DNA of 33,523 nucleotides, taken from NCBI GenBank assembly GCA_021801255.1, contig JAJYYH010000029.1:1-33523 (forward strand). Direction: 5' to 3'. This DNA is from Pseudomonadota bacterium. Lineage in GTDB: Bacteria > Pseudomonadota > Alphaproteobacteria > Acetobacterales > Acetobacteraceae. Both the position numbers and the translations under genes were made by a program. Position 1 is the first letter of the stretch; each line of letters opens with the position of its first letter. Of the stretch, positions 1-8,463 are shown one piece after another. The notes under the pieces are model-generated. The model saw nothing but the letters and a program-made list of their open reading frames with translations. It was not told where the DNA came from and ran no database searches.

Positions 1-2
1 CC

Positions 3-200
3 GTCGACCAGGGAGCCAAGCGCTTCGTGCTGCGCGCCCAGGCGCCGGGATGCGCCGGCGTCGTCTGTAAGGCCGTCGGCGTTGCCCTGCCACCCTTGGT
101 GCGCCAGCTGCCGCCGGCCCAGCCGCCACCAAAGCCAGCGCCGCTCCCGGCGCGACGCGGACGGCCCCGCCGTGGTGCCACGCGGCCGGGATTTTCCTGA
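3..200 (+). CDS. 3' end of an unidentified protein gene (partial)
   Basis: An open frame enters from the left edge and stops with TGA at 198-200, giving 65 residues. The visible part starts VDQGAKRFVLRAQ, contains a short hydrophobic stretch and then a Pro/Ala- and Arg-rich tail (PPAQPPPKPAP). No family is recognised. A strong hairpin 92 bp downstream (293-324) would suit the end of this transcript, which supports the frame being a real gene end. The low-complexity tail makes the call uncertain. Confidence 0.4.
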   Translation, partial: VDQGAKRFVLRAQAPGCAGVVCKAVGVALPPLVRQLPPAQPPPKPAPLPARRGRPRRGATRPGFS

Positions 201-292
201 ATTACTGCGTTAGATCAACAAGTTCGCGATTCGAGGTGTTGAACTTCAGCAAAGGCGGAGCCCTTGGAACCCTTCCCGGGATGCGGGTCTGG

Positions 293-336
293 GGGCGCTG
301 CCCAGCGGGCCCAGGGCAGCGCCCTGGTCTTGTTTT
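293..336 (+). terminator. GC-rich hairpin, probable intrinsic terminator
   Basis: GGGCGCTGCCC at 293-303 and GGGCAGCGCCC at 314-324 form a perfect 11-bp stem with a 10-nt loop, followed by TGGTCTTGTTTT. It lies downstream of the partial gene ending at 200. The T tract is imperfect, so termination is inferred. The surrounding sequence (about 255-336) resembles a dispersed palindromic element; a related stretch lies in the xseB-phaA gap near 13716-13738 in inverted orientation. Confidence 0.55.
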
Positions 337-389
337 GATGCGATAGTTTCTCCACGAGCCCTTACGTTGGCAATGCCGTCGGTGTGCCG

Positions 390-749
390 CTACATGCCGC
401 TGGCGCTGCCCGTGCCGCCGGTGCCGGCGCCGAGAAAGGCACTTGGCGTGGTGCGGCTCGCGCCACCTGTCGCCGTGCCGCGCATCGTCGCCCCGGAGTA
501 ACCCGACTCGCCGCCAGGGCCGCTCACCATGCCGCCGACATGGCCATATTGCGCGGCCTTATTGCCGACCATGCCGATGGGGCCAACGCCGGTGTAGCTC
601 GGCACGCCGGTCATGTGCGTGAAGGGCGAGGTCATGCCGATGCCGCCGCCATCGGCGACCCCATGCATGCTCGGTGTCCCCGAGCGCGCCAGGGCGGCGC
701 CAGGGGCCATGAGGAGCGCGATCGCGACGAATGAACCGCTTCTGAGCAT
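390..749 (-). CDS. small secreted Gly/Met-rich protein, function unknown
   Basis: The protein has about 119 residues and starts at the ATG at 747-749, chosen because AAGGAGAGACAG precedes it. A longer in-frame start at 803 would place basic residues ahead of the signal peptide. The N-terminus (MLRSGSFVAIALLMAPGAA) is a classical signal peptide with an ALA-R cleavage region. The mature part is low complexity, rich in Gly, Ser, Thr and Met (for example GVGPIGMVGN), with no cysteine or known domain. It is the last of three small secreted Gly-rich genes in a row on this strand. It lacks the C-terminal NWPCYPAGQW domain shared by the other two. It is probably periplasmic or extracellular. Confidence 0.6.
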   Translation of the reverse strand: MLRSGSFVAIALLMAPGAALARSGTPSMHGVADGGGIGMTSPFTHMTGVPSYTGVGPIGMVGNKAAQYGHVGGMVSGPGGESGYSGATMRGTATGGASRTTPSAFLGAGTGGTGSASGM

Positions 750-808
750 CTGTCTCTCCTTGCGCGGAAGGAAGCGCCTCGCGCCACGACCGTCAAATCG
801 CATTCCCG

Positions 809-1105
809 TTACTGCTTCGGCGGGTCAGCCTGCTTGCAGCCTTTCGGCGGGTGAAAATCCTTGCTGCCAGCCCATTGTCCGGCGGGATAGCAGGGCCAGT
901 TCTTGCGGCCAAATTTATCCACCTTCATCGTGCTGCCGCCCATGCCGCCCAAGGCGGGCCCGCCCTGATCGCCGGTATCGGTCGAGCCGAAGGGGATCTG
1001 CGTGTCGCCGCGTTCGCCGGGCGCGAGGCCGCCGCCAAACTGCGCGAAAGCCGGGACGCTTGCTCCCGCGAGCAGGGCGGCGGCGAGCAGATAAACGCGT
1101 GGCAC
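809..1105 (-). CDS. small secreted protein with NWPCYPAGQWAGS domain (copy 2)
   Basis: I start this at the GTG at 1103-1105 (98 residues), because GAGGAA precedes it and a signal peptide (YLLAAALLAGASVPAFA) follows at once. A longer frame reaches back to 1150. The mature protein is Gly-rich and ends in a conserved block: DTQIPFGSTDT, then QGGPALGGMGGSTM, then NWPCYPAGQWAGS, then DFHPPKGCK. The two cysteines (NWPC and GCK) could form a disulfide. The upstream neighbour on this strand carries the same block almost unchanged, so the two are paralogues from a tandem duplication. No characterised family is recognised. A periplasmic or secreted location is inferred from the signal peptide. Confidence 0.65.
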   Translation of the reverse strand: MPRVYLLAAALLAGASVPAFAQFGGGLAPGERGDTQIPFGSTDTGDQGGPALGGMGGSTMKVDKFGRKNWPCYPAGQWAGSKDFHPPKGCKQADPPKQ

Positions 1106-1167
1106 GGTTTTTGGTTCCTCGGCGATGGCGAACGTGGGATCAAGCAACACTCTCGCGTCCGCTCAGT

Positions 1168-1635
1168 TTACTTGCACCCCGCGGGGGCGTGGAAATCGGC
1201 GCTGCCCGCCCATTGCCCGGCCGGGTAGCAGGGCCAGTTCTTCTTGCCGTAATTGCTGACGCTCATCGTGCTGCCGCCCATGCCGCCCAGGCCGGGCCCG
1301 CCCTGAACTGAGGTATCGGTCGAGCCATAGGGAATCTGCGTGTCCGCGAACCCCGCGCCTGGCTGCAAGCTGCCGCCACGGTTGGCGACCCCGACAGCCG
1401 TGCTACTGCTCGCGGTTCCCGTGTGCGAGCCGCCATTGCCTGCGGCACTCGCGGAGCCCGCCGCGCCCGCCGATGCGCCTGCCGCGCCCGCACCTCCGGC
1501 GGCGCCAACGCCGGCCGCGGCACTCCCGGTTCCTGACCCACCGTGCCCGCCATGGCCACCACCGCCATGCCCGGCCATCGCGGGGGTTCCGCACAGTGCC
1601 AGGGCGGCGATTGAGGAAAACAGCAATCCGCGCAT
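1168..1635 (-). CDS. small secreted protein with NWPCYPAGQWAGS domain (copy 1)
   Basis: The protein has 155 residues from the ATG at 1633-1635, favoured by an AGGGAG ribosome-binding site 8 bp upstream. A GTG two codons earlier is too close to that site. The signal peptide (LLFSSIAALALCGTPAMA) is followed by a His/Gly segment (GHGGGGHGGHGG), a long Ala/Gly/Ser low-complexity spacer, and the C-terminal block shared with the next gene: DTQIPYGSTDT, LGGMGGSTM, NWPCYPAGQWAGS, DFHAPAGCK. Only the C-terminal ~60 residues are conserved between the copies, so that is likely the functional domain. The His/Gly run could bind metal, but this is speculative. Confidence 0.65.
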   Translation of the reverse strand: MRGLLFSSIAALALCGTPAMAGHGGGGHGGHGGSGTGSAAAGVGAAGGAGAAGASAGAAGSASAAGNGGSHTGTASSSTAVGVANRGGSLQPGAGFADTQIPYGSTDTSVQGGPGLGGMGGSTMSVSNYGKKNWPCYPAGQWAGSADFHAPAGCK

Positions 1636-1745
1636 TTTCACGACTCCCTTTTTTCAGGGGCCTGCCGATCGGGCGGGAAAACACTGCTTGCCAAGCGATC
1701 CGCCGTGACCGAGGCCCGGCTTTTATCGTAACCATCCATGCACAT

Positions 1746-1772
1746 GGGGTGGCCGCCGCCGTCCGCCACCCC
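1746..1772. terminator. stem-loop downstream of the first lactate permease gene
   Basis: GGGGTGGC at 1746-1753 and GCCACCCC at 1765-1772 form an 8-bp perfect stem with an 11-nt loop, 25 bp past the permease stop codon on the minus strand. There is no T tract right after it on either strand, so it may be an RNA-stabilising or Rho-assisted end rather than a true intrinsic terminator. Confidence 0.35.
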
Positions 1773-1796
1773 AGGGAGCCCAGGCAAAATCATTTT

Positions 1797-3401
1797 TCAG
1801 TGATGGGGGATCATGCCGGGGAAAACATATTGTTGCACCAGCAACAAAATACCGACGAGCAGGGTGAAAACGACGCTGTGGAGAAAGGTCCGCGCCAAAA
1901 CCACTCCTTCCCGGCCTTTCAGCGCGGTGGTCGAGACGCCGATCGCGATGTTCTGCGGCGAGATCATCTTGCCCATGACGCCGCCCGAGGAATTGGTCGC
2001 GGCGATCAGCACCGGATCGAGGTGGAGCTGGTTCGCCGCCACCACCTGGAGATTGCCGAACAAAGCATTGCTCGCGGCATCGGTGCCGGAGAGAAACACC
2101 CCGATCCAGCCGAGGAATGGCGAGACCAGCGGGAACAAGAGGCCAAGAGAGGCGACGCCGAGGCCGAGCGTATAGGTCATGCCGGAATAATTCATTAGAT
2201 AGGCGAGGCCGACGATGAGGATTACGGTCAGCATCGCGATCCGGATCTGGCGCCAGGTATCGCCGATCGCCTGGATAAACCGCCCCGGCCCCACCCCCAT
2301 CAGCGCCGCGGCGATCACCGCCGAGAGCAGGATGGCGGTGCCGGTGCCGAGCGGCTGGAAATCCCAGATCGCGGCATAAGGCGTTTTATAGAGGGTGATG
2401 AACACCGCGTTGTGCAGCCCCGGCCAGGCGATTTTCATATCGCCGATCAGGAACACCTTGAGGATGGTCCAGACGATGACGACCACCGAGACCAGAACCC
2501 AGGGCAGCCAGGCCGACCACGGGCTCAGCGTCGCGTGGCGGGCACCGTCGCGGATGGCGCTGGCGATGGCGTAGTCGGGATCATGCGCCGGGCGCCAGAT
2601 CTTGAGGAAGGCGACGGTGACGATGAGCGAGACCAGCGAGGAGAGCACGTCGGTCAGGGCGTAGTTGACGAAATTCGAGACCGCGAACTGGGTGAGCGCG
2701 AAGCTCGCGCCGGCGACCAGCAGCATCGGCCAGACCGCGGCGAGCGAGCGCCGCCCGCCGTAAAGCGCGGCCACATAAAACGGCAAAATGAGGGAAAAAA
2801 CCGGCAATTGCCGCCCGACCATCTGCCCGAGCGGCACCGCCGGGAGATGCGTCACCGCCCCAAGCACAGTGATCGGCACGCCGAAGCCACCGAAAGCGAC
2901 CGGCGTCGTGTTGAAAATGAGGGTGTAGGTCAGCGCCTCCAGCGGCCGGAAGCCGACCATGATGAGGAGCGAGCTGGTGATCGCGACCGGCGTTCCACCC
3001 CCGGCGATGCCCTCGAGCAGGGCGCCGAAGCAGAACGCGACCACCACCAGGACGCTCCGGCGGTCATCGGGGAGATGCACCAAGACCCAGTCGCGAAACG
3101 CATCGAAGCGCCCGGCGGCGACGGCGAGGTGATAAAGCAAGAGAGCGTTGAAGACGATCCATATGATCGGCAAGAGAGCGAAAGCAACGCCGCTGGCGAC
3201 CGCATCCAAGGCGAGTCCGGCCGGGAATTGCCAGACGCCGATCGCGATGCCGAGACCGACGATCAGCCCGGCGAGCGAGGATTGCCAAGCCGGCCGCCGT
3301 GCGATTCCGAGCAAAGCGAGCACCGCGGCAATCGGCAGGGCGGCGATCACGAAGGAAAGCGGCAAGCTTCCTGCGACCGGCGCCAGTAACTGGCCGAACA
3401 T
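1797..3401 (-). CDS. lldP: L-lactate permease family transporter, copy 1
   Basis: The protein has 534 residues, the usual length for the LctP/LldP family (TC 2.A.14), which imports L-lactate, D-lactate or glycolate with protons. About 12-14 hydrophobic segments are visible, and family blocks occur in order: FGALLEGIAG, TPVAITSSLLIMVGFRPLEAL, GMTYTLGL, ATNSSGGVMGKMISPQNIAIG. The start is the ATG at 3399-3401, matching the N-terminus of the neighbouring copy (MFxQLLxPV); a GGGGGG tract precedes it. The family motif EGIAGFGTPVAI reads EGIAGGGTPVAI here, with the conserved Phe replaced by Gly. Positions 2264-2759 are almost identical to the second copy. There are no lactate dehydrogenase genes alongside, so the substrate is inferred from family only. 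Confidence 0.9.
   Translation of the reverse strand: MFGQLLAPVAGSLPLSFVIAALPIAAVLALLGIARRPAWQSSLAGLIVGLGIAIGVWQFPAGLALDAVASGVAFALLPIIWIVFNALLLYHLAVAAGRFDAFRDWVLVHLPDDRRSVLVVVAFCFGALLEGIAGGGTPVAITSSLLIMVGFRPLEALTYTLIFNTTPVAFGGFGVPITVLGAVTHLPAVPLGQMVGRQLPVFSLILPFYVAALYGGRRSLAAVWPMLLVAGASFALTQFAVSNFVNYALTDVLSSLVSLIVTVAFLKIWRPAHDPDYAIASAIRDGARHATLSPWSAWLPWVLVSVVVIVWTILKVFLIGDMKIAWPGLHNAVFITLYKTPYAAIWDFQPLGTGTAILLSAVIAAALMGVGPGRFIQAIGDTWRQIRIAMLTVILIVGLAYLMNYSGMTYTLGLGVASLGLLFPLVSPFLGWIGVFLSGTDAASNALFGNLQVVAANQLHLDPVLIAATNSSGGVMGKMISPQNIAIGVSTTALKGREGVVLARTFLHSVVFTLLVGILLLVQQYVFPGMIPHH
2264..2759 (-). repeat. near-identical tract in lldP copy 1 (partner at 4083-4578)
   Basis: This 496-bp stretch aligns without gaps to 4083-4578. 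By eye I find one difference (GGCGTTTT near 2390 against GGTGTTTT near 4200). Immediately outside, the copies differ every few bases. A sharp-edged identical block inside older, diverged paralogues is the usual mark of gene conversion. Confidence 0.85.
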
Positions 3402-3560
3402 GGACACCATCCCCCCGAACAAGATTTTTCGGCTTTTTTAAAGCGTTAGCCTGGTCATGTCATGGGAATAATGCGTCTTCGGAAATTTCACCCCCCGGTT
3501 GTGGTTTTTCGGGCTGTTTCTCTGTCTGGCCGGCTTTCTATTGCGTGGGCAAAACGGCGC

Positions 3561-3596
3561 CGGCCTGGCGGGACACACGTCGTGCCCGTCAGGCCG
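3561..3596 (-). terminator. hairpin downstream of the second lactate permease gene
   Basis: CGGCCTGGCGGG (3561-3572) pairs with CCCGTCAGGCCG (3585-3596), a 12-bp stem with one G-T wobble and a 12-nt loop. On the minus strand it lies 19 bp past the permease stop and is followed by GCGCCGTTTT. This is a plausible terminator separating the two permease genes, which would then be transcribed separately. Confidence 0.45.
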
Positions 3597-3615
3597 GGCG
3601 CCGCGCCCGATCCCG

Positions 3616-5220
3616 TCACGGCGCCGGGATCATCCCCGGAATGACATATTGCTGCACCACCACCAGAAGCCCGAGCAAGATCGTGAAGACGATACTGTGG
3701 ATGAAGGTGCGGGCGAACACCACTCCCTCCTGGCCCTTGAGTGCGGTGGTCGAGACGCCGGTCGAGATGTTCTGCGGCGAGATCATCTTGCCCATGACGC
3801 CACCCGAGGAATTGGTCGCGGCGATCAGCACCGGATTGAGCTGGAGCTGGTTCGCCGCCACCACCTGGAGATTGCCGAACAGCGCATTGCCCGAGGTGTC
3901 GCTGCCCGAGAGAAACACCGCGACCCAGCCAAGGAAAGGCGAAACCAGCGGGAACAAGAGGCCAAGCGATGCGGCGCCAAGGCCGAGCGTATAGGTCATG
4001 CCGGAATAATTCATCAGGAAGGCGAGGCCGACGATGAGGGCGACGGTGAGGATGGCGATCCGGGTCTGGCGCCAAGTGTCCACGATCGCCTGGATAAACC
4101 GCCCCGGCCCCACCCCCATCAGCGCCGCGGCGATCACCGCCGAGAGCAGGATGGCGGTGCCGGTGCCGAGCGGCTGGAAATCCCAGATCGCGGCATAAGG
4201 TGTTTTATAGAGGGTGATGAACACCGCGTTGTGCAGCCCCGGCCAGGCGATTTTCATATCGCCGATCAGGAACACCTTGAGGATGGTCCAGACGATGACG
4301 ACCACCGAGACCAGAACCCAGGGCAGCCAGGCCGACCACGGGCTCAGCGTCGCGTGGCGGGCACCGTCGCGGATGGCGCTGGCGATGGCGTAGTCGGGAT
4401 CATGCGCCGGGCGCCAGATCTTGAGGAAGGCGACGGTGACGATGAGCGAGACCAGCGAGGAGAGCACGTCGGTCAGGGCGTAGTTGACGAAATTCGAGAC
4501 CGCGAACTGGGTGAGCGCGAAGCTCGCGCCGGCGACCAGCAGCATCGGCCAGACCGCGGCGAGCGAGCGCCGCCCGCCATAGAGTGCCATCACGTAGAAC
4601 GGTAGGATGAAAGCGAAGACCGGCAATTGCCGCCCGACCATCTGCCCGAGCGCGTTGGCGGGAAGATGGGTCACCGCCCCGAGCACGGTGATCGGCACGC
4701 CGAGCGCGCCGAAAGCGACCGGGGCGGTGTTGAAAATGAGGGTGTAGGTCAGCGCCTCCAACGGCCGGAAGCCGACCATGATGAGGAGCGAGCTGGTGAT
4801 CGCGACCGGGGTGCCGAAGCCGGCGATGCCCTCCAGCAGGGCGCCGAAGCAGAACGCGACCACCACCAGCACCACCCGGCGGTCATTGGGGAGATGCACC
4901 AAGACCCAGTCGCGAAACGCATCGAAACGTCCGGCGGCGACCGCGACATTGTAGAGCAGGAGGGCGGTGAAGACGATCCACATCACCGGCCAGACCGCGA
5001 AGATCGCGCCGTTGGCGACGCTGCGGAGCGCCAGACCGAGGGGAAACTGCCAGAGGCCGACGGCGATCAGGAAGCCCACGAGCAATCCGGCGAGCGAGGA
5101 TTGCCAGGCTGGCCGCCGCGCCACGCCGAGCAGCACCAGCACCACCGCGATCGGCAGCGCCGCGACCAGGAAGGAGAGCGGCAGGCTCTCCCCGACCGGC
5201 GTCAACAATTGTTGGAACAT
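3616..5220 (-). CDS. lldP: L-lactate permease family transporter, copy 2
   Basis: The protein has 534 residues, the same length as the downstream copy. It is a polytopic inner-membrane carrier of the LctP/LldP family with the intact family motif EGIAGFGTPVAITSSL, then GMTYTLGLGAASLG and ATNSSGGVMGKMISPQNIS. The start is the ATG at 5218-5220 (MFQQLLTPV), 14 bp after a GGGGGG tract; the frame stays open further upstream but that part shows no family character. The two copies are moderately diverged at both ends but have a 496-bp central tract differing at one base. The intact motif makes this copy the more likely fully functional transporter. Confidence 0.92.
   Translation of the reverse strand: MFQQLLTPVGESLPLSFLVAALPIAVVLVLLGVARRPAWQSSLAGLLVGFLIAVGLWQFPLGLALRSVANGAIFAVWPVMWIVFTALLLYNVAVAAGRFDAFRDWVLVHLPNDRRVVLVVVAFCFGALLEGIAGFGTPVAITSSLLIMVGFRPLEALTYTLIFNTAPVAFGALGVPITVLGAVTHLPANALGQMVGRQLPVFAFILPFYVMALYGGRRSLAAVWPMLLVAGASFALTQFAVSNFVNYALTDVLSSLVSLIVTVAFLKIWRPAHDPDYAIASAIRDGARHATLSPWSAWLPWVLVSVVVIVWTILKVFLIGDMKIAWPGLHNAVFITLYKTPYAAIWDFQPLGTGTAILLSAVIAAALMGVGPGRFIQAIVDTWRQTRIAILTVALIVGLAFLMNYSGMTYTLGLGAASLGLLFPLVSPFLGWVAVFLSGSDTSGNALFGNLQVVAANQLQLNPVLIAATNSSGGVMGKMISPQNISTGVSTTALKGQEGVVFARTFIHSIVFTILLGLLVVVQQYVIPGMIPAP
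4083..4578 (-). repeat. near-identical tract in lldP copy 2 (partner at 2264-2759)
   Basis: This is the partner of the tract in the first permease gene. It covers the central membrane segments from the region of FGGRRSLAAVWPMLL-type sequence to the FIQAI segment. The direction of transfer cannot be told from two copies alone. Confidence 0.85.
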
Positions 5221-5360
5221 CCAGACTTCCCCCCGACGAAATTTCCTATCCGGACCCTGTGGATTCCGGTATCTCCCGAGGTTCATAGAGTTTTTTCACG
5301 GCCTTGTCACGTTCATGGCCCTGCCACGGCCCCGGCCGGGGCCATCGGGGTAGGCGCCGA

Positions 5361-5579
5361 TCAATCATCATCACCGCCGCCATCATCGTCGCCGCCGCCG
5401 AAGAAGCCCGGGCCACCATAGCCGTACCCGCCGCCGTAGCCATCGCCTAATCCTGGCATCATGTAGCCGCCGCCGTAGCCATCGTCGCCATAGCCATAGC
5501 CCGGCCCCATGCCCATGCACCCGCCGAGCGCGGCGGCTATCGTCATCCATAGTATCCCTCGGACCACGGTTTGTCGCAT
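5361..5579 (-). CDS. small Gly/Tyr/Asp-rich lipoprotein
   Basis: The protein has 72 residues and starts at the ATG at 5577-5579, with AGGGTGA about 7 bp upstream. The N-terminus holds a short hydrophobic segment and a lipobox AALGGC (Cys21), so it should be lipid-modified and membrane anchored. The mature part is almost entirely Gly, Tyr, Asp, Met and Pro in imperfect repeats (GYGYGDDGYGGGY, GYGGGYGYGGPG) and ends in an acidic tail GGGDDDGGGDDD. No family is assigned. It is a single gene between the permease and mreB, transcribed divergently from mreB. Confidence 0.6.
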   Translation of the reverse strand: MRQTVVRGILWMTIAAALGGCMGMGPGYGYGDDGYGGGYMMPGLGDGYGGGYGYGGPGFFGGGDDDGGGDDD

Positions 5580-5800
5580 TTCCAGTCACCCTCTCACGAT
5601 TGATGGCCCGGCATCGAGCCGGCGAATAATCCTACCATAGCCCATGACATCCGGCGCCCCTACGAGCGTCCGCCGCTCCGGCGCCCCTATTCCGGCACCC
5701 CTATTTTCGTCCATTGCCCGTCTGGGTTGTCCATCCGCCCCCTTGTTTCGCGATCGCGGGGCCGCTAAGCCCACGCCACTTTCCCGTTCGCCCGCCATGA

Positions 5801-6856
<1,056 letters not shown>

Positions 6857-7019
6857 CAGATATATTAAAACGTGCCGCACATGATGTCTTAAGAATTATT
6901 GGCAAAAGTGGGTGATGCTGGGCGGGGGAGCGCGGGCGCCTTGCCAGGGTTGCGTAGATGGGATGACAAATGCCGTCGCCCGCGCGGGCGAGGGCAACGA
7001 TCTGGAGGGACGAGGCCTC

Positions 7020-7895
7020 GTGATACGGCTGTCCATTCCCGCTCGACAGGCACTCGGACGGCTGGTGCTGCCGCTGCTGATCGCCGCTGCCTGCGTGCTG
7101 CTGCTGCTCGGTCGCGCCGATACCGGCCTGACCGAACGCGCGCGCGCGGCGCTTGGCGACACGCTGGCGCCGCTCTATGGCGTTCTCGCCGCCCCTCTTG
7201 CCCGCGTCCATGACGGGCTCGACAATGCCCTGCATCTGTTCAGCCTGGTCGGCGACAATGCGAGGCTGCGGGCGGAGAATGAGCGATTACGGCAGTGGCA
7301 GGCGGTGGCGCTGACGCTGGAGGCCGAGAACGCCGAGCTGCGCGCCGATCTGCACTGGATCCCTGATCCGGCGGCGGCCTATGTCACGGCGCGCGTCGTC
7401 GCCGATGCCGGCGGCGTCTATGCCCGCTCGGTGCTGCTCTCGGTCGGGCCCAATCACAGTGTCGCCAGAGGCGAGGTGGCGCTCGACGATCACGGCATCG
7501 TCGGGCGGGTCACCGAGCTTGGCACGCGCAGCGCTCGGGTGCTGCTGATCACCGATATCAACAGCCGCATCCCGGTGACCTTGGAGCAGAGCGGCGGTCG
7601 CGCCATTCTCGCCGGCACCAACGGCGCCCTGCCGAAGTTGCTCTATTGGCCGGAGGAGTCGCCGCCGCTCGAGGGCGAGCGGGTGGTGACCAGCGCCGAG
7701 GCCAAGGCCTTCCCCGCCGGCCTGCCGGTCGGCGTCGTGCACTATGCCGGCCCGCATCAGCCCGAGGTGATCCCGGCGGCACGGCTGGAGCGGCTCGACA
7801 TCGTGCGGCTGTTCGACTATCGGCTGGGCGGCGTGCCGCCCCCCGAGACGGACGCCCGCCGCCTGTCCCCGCGCCCGGCCGGCGCGCCACCATGA
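7020..7895 (+). CDS. mreC: rod shape-determining protein MreC
   Basis: The protein has about 291 residues from the GTG at 7020, where the typical MreC N-terminus (IRLSIPARQALGRL) begins and a GGAGGG/GAGG purine stretch lies just upstream. The frame is open back to 6912, but the extra residues look unlike the family. It has one transmembrane helix (LVLPLLIAAACVLLLL), a coiled-coil heptad segment (NARLRAENERLRQWQ...AENAELRADL), and then the two beta-barrels of periplasmic MreC (VARVVADAGG-type, GVVHYAGPHQPEVIPAARLERLDIV). MreC bridges MreB/MreD to PBP2 and RodA. The tail beyond residue ~270 is Pro/Arg-rich. Confidence 0.93.
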   Translation: MIRLSIPARQALGRLVLPLLIAAACVLLLLGRADTGLTERARAALGDTLAPLYGVLAAPLARVHDGLDNALHLFSLVGDNARLRAENERLRQWQAVALTLEAENAELRADLHWIPDPAAAYVTARVVADAGGVYARSVLLSVGPNHSVARGEVALDDHGIVGRVTELGTRSARVLLITDINSRIPVTLEQSGGRAILAGTNGALPKLLYWPEESPPLEGERVVTSAEAKAFPAGLPVGVVHYAGPHQPEVIPAARLERLDIVRLFDYRLGGVPPPETDARRLSPRPAGAPP

Positions 7896-7914
7896 GGGGA
7901 ATGGGGGACATGCC

Positions 7915-8460
7915 ATGAGCGGGGGCAGCTTCATCCTGCCACCACCGAGCCTGTGGCGGCGTCTCGACGCCGCGGCGCGGGCGGCGTTTCCGGCGGCGAG
8001 CACGGCGCTCTTGCTGCTGTTGCTGGCCGCTCCCCTCGGCTTGCCGGGGCAGTCCGCGCTACAGCCGGCGCTGCTCCTCGCTTCGGTGTTTTTCTGGTCG
8101 CTCTTTCGCCCCGCCGCGATGCCGCCGCCGGTGGTGTTCGCGCTCGGCCTGCTCGCCGATCTTATCGCCGATGCGCCGCTCGGCGGCGGCGTGCTCGTGC
8201 TTTTGCTGGTGCTCGGGGTGACACGATGGGCGCGGCGGCGGCTGGTGCGCCAGAGCTTTCTCGCAGTCTGGCTCGCTTTCAGCGCGATCGCGGCGCTGGC
8301 CGCGCTGCTCGGCTGGACGCTGGCGGCGCTGCTTTCCCTGACCTTCCTGCCGATTGCCCCGGCGATCATCGAGGCCGGGCTGGCGATCGGTTTCTACCCC
8401 GCGCTCGCCACCCTGCTGAGCCGTGCCCATCGCGGCCTCGCCGCACCCGAGCGGGCTTGA
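7915..8460 (+). CDS. mreD: rod shape-determining membrane protein MreD
   Basis: The protein has 181 residues with about five to six hydrophobic segments (ALLLLLLAAPLGLPG, VVFALGLLADLIADAPLGGG, FSAIAALAALLGWTLAALL). Position directly after mreC and before mrdA, plus the family signature FALGLLADLIADAPLG, identify it. It is an inner-membrane partner of MreC. It starts at the ATG at 7915, 19 bp after mreC ends, and is followed by mrdA after 3 bp, so the three are very probably co-transcribed. Confidence 0.92.
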   Translation: MSGGSFILPPPSLWRRLDAAARAAFPAASTALLLLLLAAPLGLPGQSALQPALLLASVFFWSLFRPAAMPPPVVFALGLLADLIADAPLGGGVLVLLLVLGVTRWARRRLVRQSFLAVWLAFSAIAALAALLGWTLAALLSLTFLPIAPAIIEAGLAIGFYPALATLLSRAHRGLAAPERA

Positions 8461-8463
8461 GCC

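Noticed and set aside
2412-3389. Long plus-strand ORFs opposite the lactate permease genes (also 3499-4605 and 4627-5421)
   Set aside because: They are Arg/Asp/Glu/His-rich antisense shadows of hydrophobic membrane protein codons with no family similarity.
3499-3640. Short hydrophobic plus-strand ORF between the permease genes
   Set aside because: The hydrophobic start (WFFGLFLCLAGFLL) is followed by antisense of the permease 3' end, and no ribosome-binding site is seen.
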